NCBI GenBank assembly: GCA_010015655.1
Contig: ML976690.1
Location: forward strand, 429,503 to 493,502
Direction: 5' to 3'
Source of the DNA: Bimuria novae-zelandiae CBS 107.79
Taxonomy: Eukaryota > Ascomycota > Dothideomycetes > Pleosporales > Didymosphaeriaceae
Length of the DNA stretch: 64,000 nucleotides
Made by a program: the position numbers and the translations under genes. The notes beneath the pieces are model-generated. The model saw only the letters and a program-made list of their open reading frames with translations, was not told the origin of the DNA and searched no databases. This document shows, one piece after another, positions 33,204-43,689 of this stretch. Every line of letters starts with the position of its first letter. The first letter of the stretch is position 1.

Positions 33204-33833
33204 GATGGCGGGAGGAAGGTGCGAAGGGTATCCGATTACAACTCCAAAAGCACCGTTGAGAAGGAAGGAACGTCTTTCTACTGTAAAGATAATATACAGA
33301 AAAGGAGCATTAAAGTACAGAGGACGCGTCAAGATAGATGCGGGAAGGAGACAACTGGAGCTACTGTATCATGCTCCAAAACTTTTTCGAGCCGAGTTGA
33401 GCACACACGGGCCCGCTAACCCGGGGCTTCTCCGACGCTGCCGAAGGCCCTGGCCTGCGACCATCGCAACGGGAAATGCGCCCCGAATGACGCTCTGTGG
33501 ACAGACATGACGGCATTGGTTACACACAGAACCTCTTCAAAATTGTGTATATAGGTCTCGGGAATCCCAAGATGCTGCTGGACGCCGCGCAGCCGCTCTC
33601 GTCGCTGCGGCGTCTTCCCCGTTCCATCCCGAAGCAGTAGCACGGACACGCGCCCTGAAATTTGGCGTCATGATAGTCCGCCGAAGCCCCTACAAGACCT
33701 CCTCGGAGCGCGCAGGTCCTCAATTGACGGCGATCTTTCATTTTGCAATTGATTGTTGTCGCCTCAATCGCGCGCGCACGCCTCCCAGCGACTCGTGTGG
33801 TGGTGGTGTTGCGCGACACAGCTGCGCGTCAAC
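33204..33833. promoter_or_regulatory. Shared divergent upstream region of clu1 and the AAA gene
   Basis: 630 bp between two divergently transcribed genes for mitochondria-related proteins. It must hold both core promoters. No TATA box stands out at either side. Confidence 0.5.
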
Positions 33834-35693
33834 ATGTTAATGCGCCCGGTAGCCCTTCCCACTGGCATCGCGCGCGCCCACGCCCTGTTTCATCGCCAGC
33901 ACCCACATCCCTCCTTTGTGCGGTTACAGCCGGCTGGCCGCACCGCTTTACAGCTCTCGCAGCCCGCATTCGCCCGAGCTCTGACGGGCCAGACAGGTAC
34001 TATCAACCTCGACGAGGAAGCCACGCCCCACTGACTTGCGCGCTGCAGGCCCTCCCGCGCCCGGCAACGATGCGCCGAATCCTGTCGATGATACCGTCGA
34101 GACCATCAACGAAGATGAAGAGGAGGGCGGGAAGTGGAAGAAGTACAAGGGCACGGCCTTCAAGATGTTCGAGGCAGCCGCGACCACGGGCGCCTCCATC
34201 TTGATCCTCGGTCTTGTCGGTTACAGCTACACGCGCTACTACAAGTACAATGTGCTGTCAAAGATGGAGAACGCCTTCACACCCGGCGACCCAGTCCTTG
34301 AGCTGGCTGCCGCCGGGAAGGAGGTACCTCACGCCCCGCACGGAGATGGTGAAGGCGGCTATGACCGCTGGATACCGCGCGAGGAGCAGGACCGCATTGA
34401 TAGTATCATGCGCGGCGAGGAGAAGGGCCGTTATCACTTGCTCATTGGCGAGAAGGGCACTGGAAAGAGCTCCATGCTGATTGAAGCCATGTCCAAGATC
34501 GACGGCGAGGGTGTTTCCATGATGGAGGCCCACGCCGATCCTGAGATTTTTCGCATCCGCCTGGGCCGCGCTCTAGACTTTGAATTCCACGAAGACAATA
34601 TCGGAGCTCTCTTTTCCATCCGCGGGCCGCGCGACGCATCCGCTCTGCTGGACATTGAACGAGCCTTCAACAAGCTAGAAAAAGTCGCACTAAGACGCCG
34701 GAAGTCCGTCGGTCGTCCACTAGTCTTGATCATCAATCAGGCTCATCTGATCAGGGATGATGAAGATGGCCGGGATCTGATTGAGCTCCTACAGCAGCGG
34801 GCCGAACAGTGGGCAGCGGCGAACCTTGTGACTATGATTATCAACTCGGATAAATATTGGGTCTACGAGCGTCTGAAGCTTCATGCGACCAGGATGGAAG
34901 TCACCCAAGTCTCAGATCTTCCCAAAGACCGCGCCATGCAGGCCTTGAGGAACTACCGTATGAAGTACTACAAGGAAGCTGCCCCTGACTCGATCCTTGC
35001 CGAAGTTTACGACAAGATAGGAGGTCGTTTGACTTTCTTAAATCGCGTAGCCAAGGCGCATGATATGATTAAAAAGTGCGACGAGATCTGCGATATGGAG
35101 AAGACATGGTTTCTAAACAACTGCGGTATCCTCGGCACAGAGATGGACGATGATGTCATGGATCAGCAGAAGTATGCGGTAAGTCGTACCTTTGTCGACA
35201 ACCGCGAGAACCACATTGACATTACAACCAGTCTACCGCCATGGTCCTTGCTCTTGCCTTACACAGGAAATCAATGGAAATGGAAATGACGTACGACGAG
35301 AAGGTCGGCCACATTCTCCCCGAGCTTCCGCTCCATCAAGCGCGGTACATCATGACTCGCGCCGATTTCATCAGGCAGCACCACAACCTTTCAATCTTTG
35401 CGATTGACAGCCACGCCAGGGTCCGCGCCGACAGCGTACCCATGCAGCGTGCCTTTGACGAAGTGTGCTCTGAGCCTGGGTTCAAGAAGTTCCTCGAAGC
35501 TACGCTGGATCGCATTGGCGACATCGAGAGCTTGGGCAGGACGAAGGAGCTTACGTTCAAGGACTTGTGGGAGGGCGGCAAGTACAAGATTACGACGAAA
35601 GACAAGAAGGGCAATGAGGTGGGCACAGTCGAGATGGAAACTGTCTCGCCGGCGGATGAAGATGAAGATGTGGGTGACGACAAGGACGATTGA
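33834..35693 (+). CDS. Mitochondrial AAA-type P-loop protein
   Basis: join(33834..33996,34049..35178,35232..35693), 584 aa. Introns of 52 and 53 bp (GTACTA...CTGAC...GCAG; GTAAGT...TTGAC...CCAG) fit in phase. Residues 1-55 are Arg/Ala/His-rich and free of acids, like a mitochondrial presequence. A single hydrophobic segment at about 102-115 (GASILILGLVGYSY) should anchor it in the inner membrane. The Walker A motif GEKGTGKS is at about 188-195. The Walker B-like strand is LVLIINQAH, lacking the usual Asp-Glu. The C-terminal part ends in a very acidic tail (DEDEDVGDDKDD) and corresponds to the winged-helix region of fungal AAA proteins of this type. The substrate is unknown; the degenerate Walker B suggests binding rather than strong hydrolysis. 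Confidence 0.85.
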
Positions 35694-36833
35694 GTGGTTT
35701 GAAGCGACGGCGGGACGTCACTTTCTCTAATGAGGGGGTTCAACGGGTTCGGACGCGCATTATGCGCATTACGCGCACCATGGGAACTCGGCTGTACGAA
35801 AACACTGTATGATTCGGATGTAGGTTTATGGGTTTTCGATTGGGGAGGACCATGCGGAACCTATGGGGACGACTGGGCGATACCCTTCCTATGTTACTAT
35901 TTCATTTTTCGTTTTTATGCTGTTTATTGCGTTCTCATTTCCGTTCTCTAATCGTCAAAAATAAGATATACGTCTACATTTCCAACAGCTTTTGTTCATT
36001 GCGTATACACAACTGAGTTCTCTCACTACATCAACACTCCTGGAATGAAATCCAGGCGTGGTTCTTATTACTAAACAAACATCTACATTTCTACCCAAGA
36101 GTCGTATGTAGTAGTCCTCCCTTTCTTTTACAGCGATTGAACACTGCTTCCTGCCGCGCACGGCGCCCGTTTTCTCTCATGTCTGCCATATGAGTTGCGC
36201 CCGCCCTCACGACAGGCGTCGGCTAGCGCATCATAAGTCCATACCATCATAGCGAGCCCCTCATGCCTAGGTATCTCTCAGTCTGAGCATTGGGTACACA
36301 TATCTCTTCCTTAGCCTAGCACGCACGGAAACTTTCCTGCGCATGTGCTCTTTTTGCAGCGTGTCACAAACCTTGGCGGCAGACTATCGGGTATAAGGTA
36401 CGATGTTGTTCGAAAATTATGAGTGTCGATAGAAGGGGTTTAAGATCAACGGTTGATGCAGGAAGGAGAATGTTGCATTGATCGAAGCTCACCTCTATTT
36501 TGTTTATCAAAGCAAGAGGTGGTCCGTGCGTAGAGGAGAGAACCTGTCTCTCACCTCTCTCAGTTTGTTGACAAAAGCGAGAGGTTCCTAACTAGGCGAT
36601 TCTCACCTCCCTCACTTTTTTTGTGAAAGGCGAGAGGTTACTAATTAGGCGGCTCTCACCTCTTTCACCTTTGTAAAAAAAAAAAAAAAAAAGGCGAGGG
36701 TTCCCAATTAGGCGACCAACTGTGGTGGGTCCGCCAAGCCACATTAAGGCCTTTAGTTCCACCATGTTACTCCAGCTCCTCAGCGTCATCTCAAAGCTCA
36801 CAGCTCATAGATCCATCCATTTCAGCCGCAACC
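35694..36833. other. Intergenic with hairpin tandem repeat
   Basis: No gene supported. It contains the tandem repeat at 36488-36717 and probably the F-box gene promoter in the last 115 bp. Confidence 0.5.
36488..36717. repeat. Tandem array of hairpin-forming units
   Basis: Three clear units at about 36547-36599, 36600-36652 and 36653-36717, and one diverged unit before them. Each begins (T)CTCACCTC(T/C), passes through a T- or A-rich centre, and returns GCGAGAGGTT-CTAA-TAGGCG, so CTCACCTC pairs with GAGAGGT within a unit. Unit 4 carries an A18 run in its centre. The array ends 117 bp upstream of the F-box gene ATG. Confidence 0.75.
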
Positions 36834-38537
36834 ATGGACAACCTGCCGCAAGAACTGGTGGAGCGCATCTGCGGTTTTCTGACTCCCAAGGACCTCAAGA
36901 ACACGCTCACAATCTCACAGAGCTTTCAGTATGCTTCAGAGCGAGCGTCAGGAGCTTACACCCAGTTTGACCTGACTGAAGAGAACGCACAACAATTCCA
37001 CGACATTTATTCCGGCCGACGTTGGGCTTACCTTCGGCATGTTCGGTTCCAGACGCATGTGCCAGCTTACGACGAGGATGAGGCCGAGGGAACAGACGAA
37101 GAATATTTCGCAAAGCATCATTGCCGGGAATCGGCAGAGGAGCTTCGGATCAAAGACGAACGATTCACTGAGCAGATCAAATTCGTGTTTGACACGCTCA
37201 AAACTTTGGAGGGAAATACGTCGGAAGGCAAGCTGCAGCTGACCATCTTCGCCCCCATCCGCGAGGTGCGTGGCTCTTGCCCTCATCGTAAATGCGTAAG
37301 TTGGCGCTTGCACCTGCTCTCCCCCGACACGCTTCCCAAGCTCGGTTCGGTACGAGCTTTGCGTATCGATGATCCTACAATAATTTTACCGTTGGAAGAA
37401 GACAAATCGTTGTTGAAAATTGATCTGCGAGTTCTTGTGGACCTGGCGATGAAGTTTCCTCGCCTGGAATATCTGGGATGCAAGCTTTTTGCTGGCAGCG
37501 GATGGACGTACTATTACGGCAGAGAGGTTACCAAGCAGTACGCTCGCGACTGCGACCGAGCAGGACCTTTGCGCGACACCCGCCTGGAATTCGCCAATGC
37601 TATGGAAAGCGCCGAGCTACCTTCTACCCTACGTCAAGCTCAGCTCGATTTCCTTTGGCCACTGTCTTCAGCTGAACGGATTGCGCATGATGAAGCGCTC
37701 CCCAATCTGGTGGAACCAAATGTATATGATCCATTCAGTAATAGTTTGAGACTGCTCGCAAGTGGTTTGCGGAGATTGGAGCTTAAGGTGGTCGCCGATG
37801 TGAGCCTCTTATGGCCGATCGATGGCGCAACATCGTACCCAAATTTGGAAAGTGTCTGCATTCTGCTTCACATGTCCTCACCGACCGGTCGCTGGTACTT
37901 TGATGGTCCACAGGGCCACGGTCATGATGCTCAGGGCCTCGAAATCAACGATCAGTCTTACCCTCCCTTAGAAGACTCCACAGACGATGAAGCTCTAGAT
38001 GAGGAAGCCGACGACCTTGGTCTGGACACAGAGGTTATTGAGCCGAAAGAATTCCGTGTTTCCCCCAACGACGAACTACTGCCTCCATTCCTCGCTGCAT
38101 TTGCCCAGGCGGCATCGAAAATGCCAAAACTAAAAGAAGCTTGCTTGTGGTCCCCGCTCCGATGGGACGCGCCTGAGGACTTTGGCGACGTTACTGATGT
38201 TGCGAGACATACAGATTGCCCTTTGGCCTGGGGCATTACGTACATTGCACCCAGAACTCTTGGCTTTCATTACGAGGGTCAGCACTACTCGGAGTCGCGG
38301 CAGTTGTTCTGGATGACGGGGTCGTGGCGGCCAAGGGATGAGCTCCGTGACCTCTTCAGCCGCATTGGTGACCAAAATGCAGAGCTATTGGAGTATTGGG
38401 GACTAGAAGCCTGCGGCGGCAAGGAAAAACTGCCACTTCGCGATCCTTTCGATTACTTCCAGATATTCGACTACCGTAACCCCGGTTCTGTATGGCCTGC
38501 CGACAAGTCATTCATAACATACAAAACACTGCAATGA
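36834..38537 (+). CDS. F-box protein
   Basis: Single exon, 567 aa. Residues 1-40 are a typical fungal F-box (MDNLPQELVERICGFLTPKD, then a NTLTISQSF helix), the surface that binds Skp1 in SCF ubiquitin ligases. The remainder has scattered Leu-rich segments (LPKLGSVRALRIDD, FPRLEYLGCKLFAG, LRRLELKV, YPNLESVCILLHM) that suggest a degenerate LRR-like substrate-binding fold, and an acidic stretch near residues 380-400. There is no signal peptide or membrane segment. Large lineage-specific F-box families are usual in Pezizomycotina; the target is unknown. The ATG at 36834 is directly followed by the F-box, so the start is secure. Confidence 0.9.
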   Translation: MDNLPQELVERICGFLTPKDLKNTLTISQSFQYASERASGAYTQFDLTEENAQQFHDIYSGRRWAYLRHVRFQTHVPAYDEDEAEGTDEEYFAKHHCRESAEELRIKDERFTEQIKFVFDTLKTLEGNTSEGKLQLTIFAPIREVRGSCPHRKCVSWRLHLLSPDTLPKLGSVRALRIDDPTIILPLEEDKSLLKIDLRVLVDLAMKFPRLEYLGCKLFAGSGWTYYYGREVTKQYARDCDRAGPLRDTRLEFANAMESAELPSTLRQAQLDFLWPLSSAERIAHDEALPNLVEPNVYDPFSNSLRLLASGLRRLELKVVADVSLLWPIDGATSYPNLESVCILLHMSSPTGRWYFDGPQGHGHDAQGLEINDQSYPPLEDSTDDEALDEEADDLGLDTEVIEPKEFRVSPNDELLPPFLAAFAQAASKMPKLKEACLWSPLRWDAPEDFGDVTDVARHTDCPLAWGITYIAPRTLGFHYEGQHYSESRQLFWMTGSWRPRDELRDLFSRIGDQNAELLEYWGLEACGGKEKLPLRDPFDYFQIFDYRNPGSVWPADKSFITYKTLQ

Positions 38538-38675
38538 GGGGCCTTGAAACAATGAGCAATCGAATATCGATTATCCACCCTATATGATCTACATCGGAGC
38601 AAAACTGATGCGGTTCACCTTGTTCTGTAAAGAGATTTCGCTGCATAGGTAGGACGCCTGAATGCACAAGAACGA

Positions 38676-38725
38676 TTTATGTTTATCTTGTTTATGTTTA
38701 TCTTGTTTATGTTTATCTTGTTTAC
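38676..38725 (+). repeat. 15-bp tandem repeat, three copies
   Basis: TTTATGTTTATCTTG is repeated three times without change, followed by a partial copy (TTTAC). Confidence 0.85.
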
Positions 38726-39063
38726 GCTACGTACGAATTCTATGAGCTTTTGTCGACAAAAACAGATAATGCGCATTATGGGAAATTGTTGGCCCGCAGG
38801 CCTAGGCTGTGCGAGTTGGCAACTTTCAAAAATAAGTTCGATAAGGACTGGCGGTTACAGATCCGCATGTGGGGCATCACCTGCAATTCCAGGCGTTTGC
38901 CCATTTTTGATCAACGCACTACTCTGTACTTCTTGGACTCTTTCGTCTTTTCCTGTCACATGGATTCTGATATAAGCTGAGGATTCTGCGACGCATATTT
39001 TTGATTTTTTCTCCGTCGGAGTCCCGTCACAAGCCTGTGAGAGTCGGAAGCGCCCCCTTTGAC

Positions 39064-39110
39064 GATACGAACTCAGGGTAATACACTCAGCCCTACCATC
39101 CTAGCGGCTA
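39064..39110 (-). other. tRNA-like A/B box remnant
   Basis: On the minus strand TAGCCGCTAGGATGG resembles a tRNA D-arm/A box and GAGTTCGTATC resembles a B box about 34 nt later, the spacing of a tRNA promoter. Acceptor and anticodon stems cannot be folded convincingly, so this is at best a decayed tRNA or SINE head. Confidence 0.2.
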
Positions 39111-39578
39111 GCGTAACATCGCCGACTAATACTAAAAAGGTAGTAAGGCAGTGCTTCTCACGTCTATGCACGGAAGATTGCGCGTCGCCGCCCGCAAAAG
39201 GATCATCGATCGCCGTTTCATTTCGCGACGCTGTGCATGAGCATAGGGCGGAGTCGAGATTAAGCTTACTTGGCCCGGCCTAGCGCCACAGATGTCCGAT
39301 CCTATGTGAGAACTTGGGGCGGATGGACCTCCGCAGGGGCTCTGGGGGCGAACATCACGGGGAATGGGAGGATGGCATAAAGAATACAGGTTATCACCAG
39401 AGCGTTGCTTTTCAGTGCGGTGCTCAGTGACCTCATTTTCTTTACATATACGATATTTTCTACATTCACTCGTTGCAGCTCTGTTAGAGCGTTACTCTCT
39501 TTTTAGTGTACCTACATCCACATCGTTCTTTCCTATTCGTGGATCAGGGCATTGGTTGTATCTTTTCATTTCTTCGAC

Positions 39579-42197
39579 ATGAAGTACGCCGCTTCGCTCC
39601 TGCTCCTCAGCAGTAGTCTGCTTCACCCTACAACGCTCGCGCAGGAAATCGACGAGCAGATTGCCGCCTCCTGGACCAAGCAAGGTATCTGCGCATATTT
39701 CTACGAGAAGCCCGGAGCCTGGAAGTCTCTCAGCGAAACTTGTGTCAAATACTGCGAGAATAACGGCGGACACGGGTACTCCGAATGCGACCACTCTCCC
39801 TATAAAGACTTCGATCTCCCCAATGGTATTGATCAAAGCACCATTGGTAAAGATGATTCGGGTGATGTTTACGTCCCGTGCAATTGCAAATGCGAAAACC
39901 CAGATGTTGAAGGCATCGCCACAGCAATCCTGGACGTCGTCATCGAGGGACTGAGCCACCTTGACGAGATCATATGTGGTGTCTTCATGACAGCCATGGT
40001 GTCTGTCGTCGAGATCGGTATCGACTTAATTCCCGGAGGTGCCGAAGCCACTGCTGCAGCCAGGGCTGTCCAAGGCGTGAAATCCTTCACCGAGAATGCC
40101 TTAGATGTCGCAGATAGCATGGGCAACTGGGTTGGCAAAGCTTGCGGTATCCAGGACCCGAACTGGCCCAACAGCCTCTTCGATATGCTGTTGGCTTCTC
40201 CTGATTCGTATGGTACGAGCGTTGGATGCAAGAAGAAGAACAAGTCGGAGTGCAAGAGCGTCGATCCGGTCCCGGACAAACCGAAGTCGAGGGGCCCTAA
40301 TGAACCGGCCACTAAGGAACCTGATCCAGTCACGAGTGCGCCTCAGGCTGATCCTACGAGTGTTGAAGCACCGCCGGCCACTTCTGATGTTGCACCGCCT
40401 GCGTCGTCCAATGCCGAACAACCGTCTCCCAGTGTCGAACCATCCCCCAGCGTCGAACCATCCCCGAGCGTTGAACCAACCCCGAGCGTTGAACCATCTC
40501 CCAGCGTCGAACCTTCTCCCAGTGTTGATCCTACCGCGAGTGTTGATCCTACCGCGAGTGTTGATCCTACNNNNNNNNNNNNNNNNNNNNNNNNNNNNNN
40601 NNNNNNNNNNNNNNNNNNNNNNNNNNNNNNNNNNNNNNNNNNNNNNNNNNNNNNNNNNNNNNNNNNNNNNNNNNNNNNNNNNNNNNNNNNNNNNNNNNNN
40701 NNNNNNNNNNAGTGTTGATCCTACCGCGAGTGTTGATCCTACCGCGAGTGTTGATCCTACTGCGAGTGTTGATCCTACTGCGACCCCTGATCCTACTGCT
40801 ACCCCTTCATCCGATCCCTCAGCAACCACCAGTGGTACGGCCACAACCTCTTCCTCCTCCACAGAAAGCTGCGCTTCGGGCACCGCTACTCAAAGCGGCG
40901 GCGCCTGTGAGTCTACCACCACACCATGCCAAATCACCAACCCGGAGCCTGGAGGTGACGCTGCCAACCTTGAAGACGCTATTGACACCGTGGGCAATGT
41001 CCTCGACATCATCGGCGCTCTCGGGGTCCGTGACGGTCACCGCAGCCCACGCGCCCTCCACCGCCTCTCCAAGCGCGAAAAGAAGAGCGGAAAGCCCTGC
41101 TCCTCGAGCTCCAACACTGCGTACAAAGATTGGACGCTCGCGTCGGACGAATACCCCTCCAACGGCGACCTCGATGACAACGTCGACTCGTGGGGATACA
41201 AGAAGCAGAACGACAAGTGCGACTATGAGTGGCTAGACGGCAAGGTCAAGATTACGGGTAACAACTATGACAGCGAGCACGTGATGGAGTGGCAGATCGT
41301 GACCGACTTCTTCCGGAAGATGCAGGCCAAGGGAGGCCAAAACTATGATCATCCTGACCCGGCCCAGGCCGGTGTCAAGACGGACTTTTGCACGTACTGG
41401 ATCGAGAGCTGGTCCCTGGGTCCCGGGCAGGAGTTCAGCGTGAACAACAGCCCGGCGATGACGCCGTGGCAGCACATTGCTTCTGTATACCCGAGCAACA
41501 AGAACTTCAAGGAGGAGATGATCAGGCTGCAAAACAACATCAACCAGCGCGCTAAGGCAAATGTAGGCCCCCCTCCCCACCTCCCTCACTGTCCCATCCC
41601 TTAGTATCATCGGCCTCTGCACCACACATGCTGTGGAACCACAATCTCTATCCTCTGCGCACCGTTACTAACACACACGCACAGCTCTTCACTGACTCAG
41701 TCCCCTACGTCTGGAATGAAAAAACAATGACCAAATACGTCTCCTCCAACCGCGACAAAGTCCTCGAGCGCATGCGCCTCCTCCTCGGCGCACGCACCTA
41801 CCTCGCCGACCCCAAAGTAATCGCCATCTTCAAAAAGCAAAAAGAGCGCATGGGCACCATGCTCGACCAGCTCGACACCGACATGGCCACGCACACGCGC
41901 TCGTCCGCCCAAACCACGACCGACCCTGTCACCGGCGCGAGCACAACCACGATGGTCGCGTACACCGCGTGGCAGAAGCAGAATCTGTTGACGGAGTGGA
42001 ATACGTACATGGATACGAAGTGGAACGATGCGACGGCCAAGCATAAGAAGGCCATGGATAAGTTTGTGAATGATTTGGATGATAAGCATTGTCAGAGTAG
42101 GAGTAAGAAGAGTACGGCGGATCGGCAGTTTTGTGATCGCTTGAGGAAGTTGCAGACGGCGTATGCGGGGGCGACGGCGTTTAGTAAGCCGTGGTAG
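39579..42197 (+). CDS. Large secreted Cys-rich protein with minisatellite stalk
   Basis: join(39579..41562,41685..42197), about 831 aa; the exact length is hidden by a 140-N gap. Residues 1-21 are a signal peptide (LLLLSSSLLHPTTLA). An N-terminal Cys-rich domain follows (GICAYFYEKPGAW, CVKYCENNGGHGYSECDHS, VPCNCKCENP) with a hydrophobic helical segment typical of a family of unnamed secreted fungal proteins. Then comes a stalk of 18-bp repeats, first PSPSVE and then SVDPTA. The C-terminal domain contains a possible Kex2 site (LSKRE) and ends FSKPW. The 122-bp intron has a GTAGGC donor, a CTAAC branch and a CACAG acceptor, phase 0. The frame changes across the gap, so the gap size is not exact. 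It probably acts in the wall or outside the cell; its function is unknown. Confidence 0.8.
40422..40790 (+). repeat. 18-bp coding minisatellite
   Basis: Units encode PSPSVE (left) then SVDPTA (right; consensus AGTGTTGATCCTACCGCG). At least six units of the first and seven of the second type are visible on both sides of the gap. Confidence 0.9.
40571..40710. other. Assembly gap (140 N) inside the minisatellite
   Basis: Flanks are the same repeat unit. The distance between the last unit start before the gap (40557) and the first after it (40711) is 154 bp, not a multiple of 18 or 3, so the N run does not reflect the true length. Confidence 0.95.
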
Positions 42198-42204
42198 ATC
42201 CAGG

Positions 42205-42206
<2 letters not shown>

Positions 42207-42235
<29 letters not shown>

Positions 42236-42236
42236 A
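42207..42236 (+). repeat. (TTG)n microsatellite
   Basis: About ten uninterrupted GTT/TTG triplets, 9 bp after the stop codon of the secreted-protein gene, hence in its 3' UTR. Confidence 0.9.
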
Positions 42237-42638
42237 GTGCGATACCCTATGTATATCCAAATAGAGATTAGATGTGGAACTTTTACTTCGTTTCTTGTGA
42301 TACCAGTTGACATGACATTTCCCGTGACACCATCTGAATGCGAAAGGTTTTTTTTACCCGAACGATCACCTGGCCGTACTTCAGGAAGGCACGACTTGCG
42401 CGCGCAGGGCCAAGCTTGGAAGCAGCTATGGTCAACGTCCACCTGCGGTATCCAAAGAAGCACAATACCTTACGTAACGAGAAAGAAATTGAGATGTTGG
42501 TATCTAAAAAAACACCCTGTGCCTAGATGACAAATTCTATCACAAGACATGACGTTCTTGCTGTAATTTCCCAAAGATATTCTCTGATATCCACCTGCCT
42601 GTGCAGCTGAGGCCCACGCTCCCGCCAACCGCGTCTGC

Positions 42639-43689
42639 TCACGACTCAGCATCTCCGGTCCAAGCGAACCACCAAGCGCAAATGTTCGCTGCCACGATCC
42701 AAACCGAAGCGTACCCAGCGGAACCGATGATCTCGCTGCCCTGTAAAGTCGTGCCCTGGCGCACCGTGTGCGCGAGCAGAAACACACTAAGCACCACGGT
42801 CCTCTGGATCAGCAGCCGCGTCCGCTTGCTGAAGAACCAGACGTTGTGCTTCAGCGTCTGCGGCAGCGTCGCCGTCGCCGGCTTGAAGTCTTCAACCGGC
42901 GTCGACGCCCCAGTGTCTGCTTGTGCGCCAATTGACGGGTTCAGTAAGAAAGCCCTAGTCGCGTATCCGGCAATGAGAAGTTTTCCGGCCAAGGTGGGAA
43001 CGTAGAGGTCGTGGGCGAGCTCGACGCTGGGAAGGTCGAAGTGGTTGATGAGGAAGAGGGTCAGCCAATTGGTTTGTAGCGCGGCGTAGATGACGGTAGC
43101 GTAGACACCGACTGCAAGCGCCGTGTTGGACGCCCAGACCTGGAAGCTGTCGAGCAGGTAGCGGTTGCGGATGCGGACGGCGGGGTTGTTGACGTCTGCG
43201 ATGGGGCGCAGGAGGAAGGTGGGCACCGCGATGGCGACCACTTCGATTGCGACATGGACGAATGCGTAAAGGTGGGAGACGTTGAAGTAGGTGGTGAGGA
43301 GGAAGGCGAAGGGAATGTTGATGACGGCTGTGAGCGCGCCGATGTCGAAGACTGCAGGTACGATATTAGCACGTGGACCTCGTTGTCATGTTTGCAAGGG
43401 ATATTTTACAGTCATATCTCAACTGCCATGCGACTGAAATCAATGCGACCTTCGTCGCAAGCCGCGCAATCGGCTCTGACAGTTGTTCGAACCCTTCTTC
43501 CGCTCCCGCCGGAAGCGGAACCTTGCTCACAGCTCCGAGCTCGGGATCCAGAAAGTTTAGAGCACCAGTCCACAGCGCACTCTGCAGGCCGATGTTCAAA
43601 ATGATGAGCATGGGCAGGCGCACGAATGCCGGTAGCCTGGCGCGTCGCGACGTGCGCGGGACGACTGTGGGCGGGGGGCGGTCGGCCAT
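42639..43689 (-). CDS. Multi-pass membrane protein of unknown function
   Basis: Complement of join(42639..43351,43410..43689), 330 aa. The 58-bp intron (GTAAAA donor at 43409, GCTAAT branch, GCAG acceptor at 43352) splits a Phe codon and keeps the frame. The N terminus is short and basic (RTSRRARLPAF), followed by about seven hydrophobic segments, for example LPMLIILNIGLQSALWTGAL, IGALTAVINIPFAFLLTTYF, FVHVAIEVVAIAVPTFLL, ALAVGVYATVIYAALQ, KLLIAGYATRAFLL, TVVLSVFLLAHTV and ASVWIVAANICAWWFAW. It is probably an internal or plasma-membrane protein conserved in filamentous ascomycetes. I see no transporter or enzyme motif. The neighbour on the right is transcribed divergently, 1.3 kb away. Confidence 0.75.

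Larger units (their letters stand above)
38538..39578. other. Intergenic with short repeat and tRNA-like segment
   Basis: No gene supported. It holds a 15-bp tandem repeat and a possible tRNA-derived segment listed separately; the last few hundred bases should be the promoter of the secreted-protein gene. Confidence 0.5.

Noticed and set aside
33743..34204. 153-codon frame overlapping the AAA gene start
   Set aside because: Out-of-frame shadow of exon 1, intron 1 and exon 2 of the mitochondrial protein.
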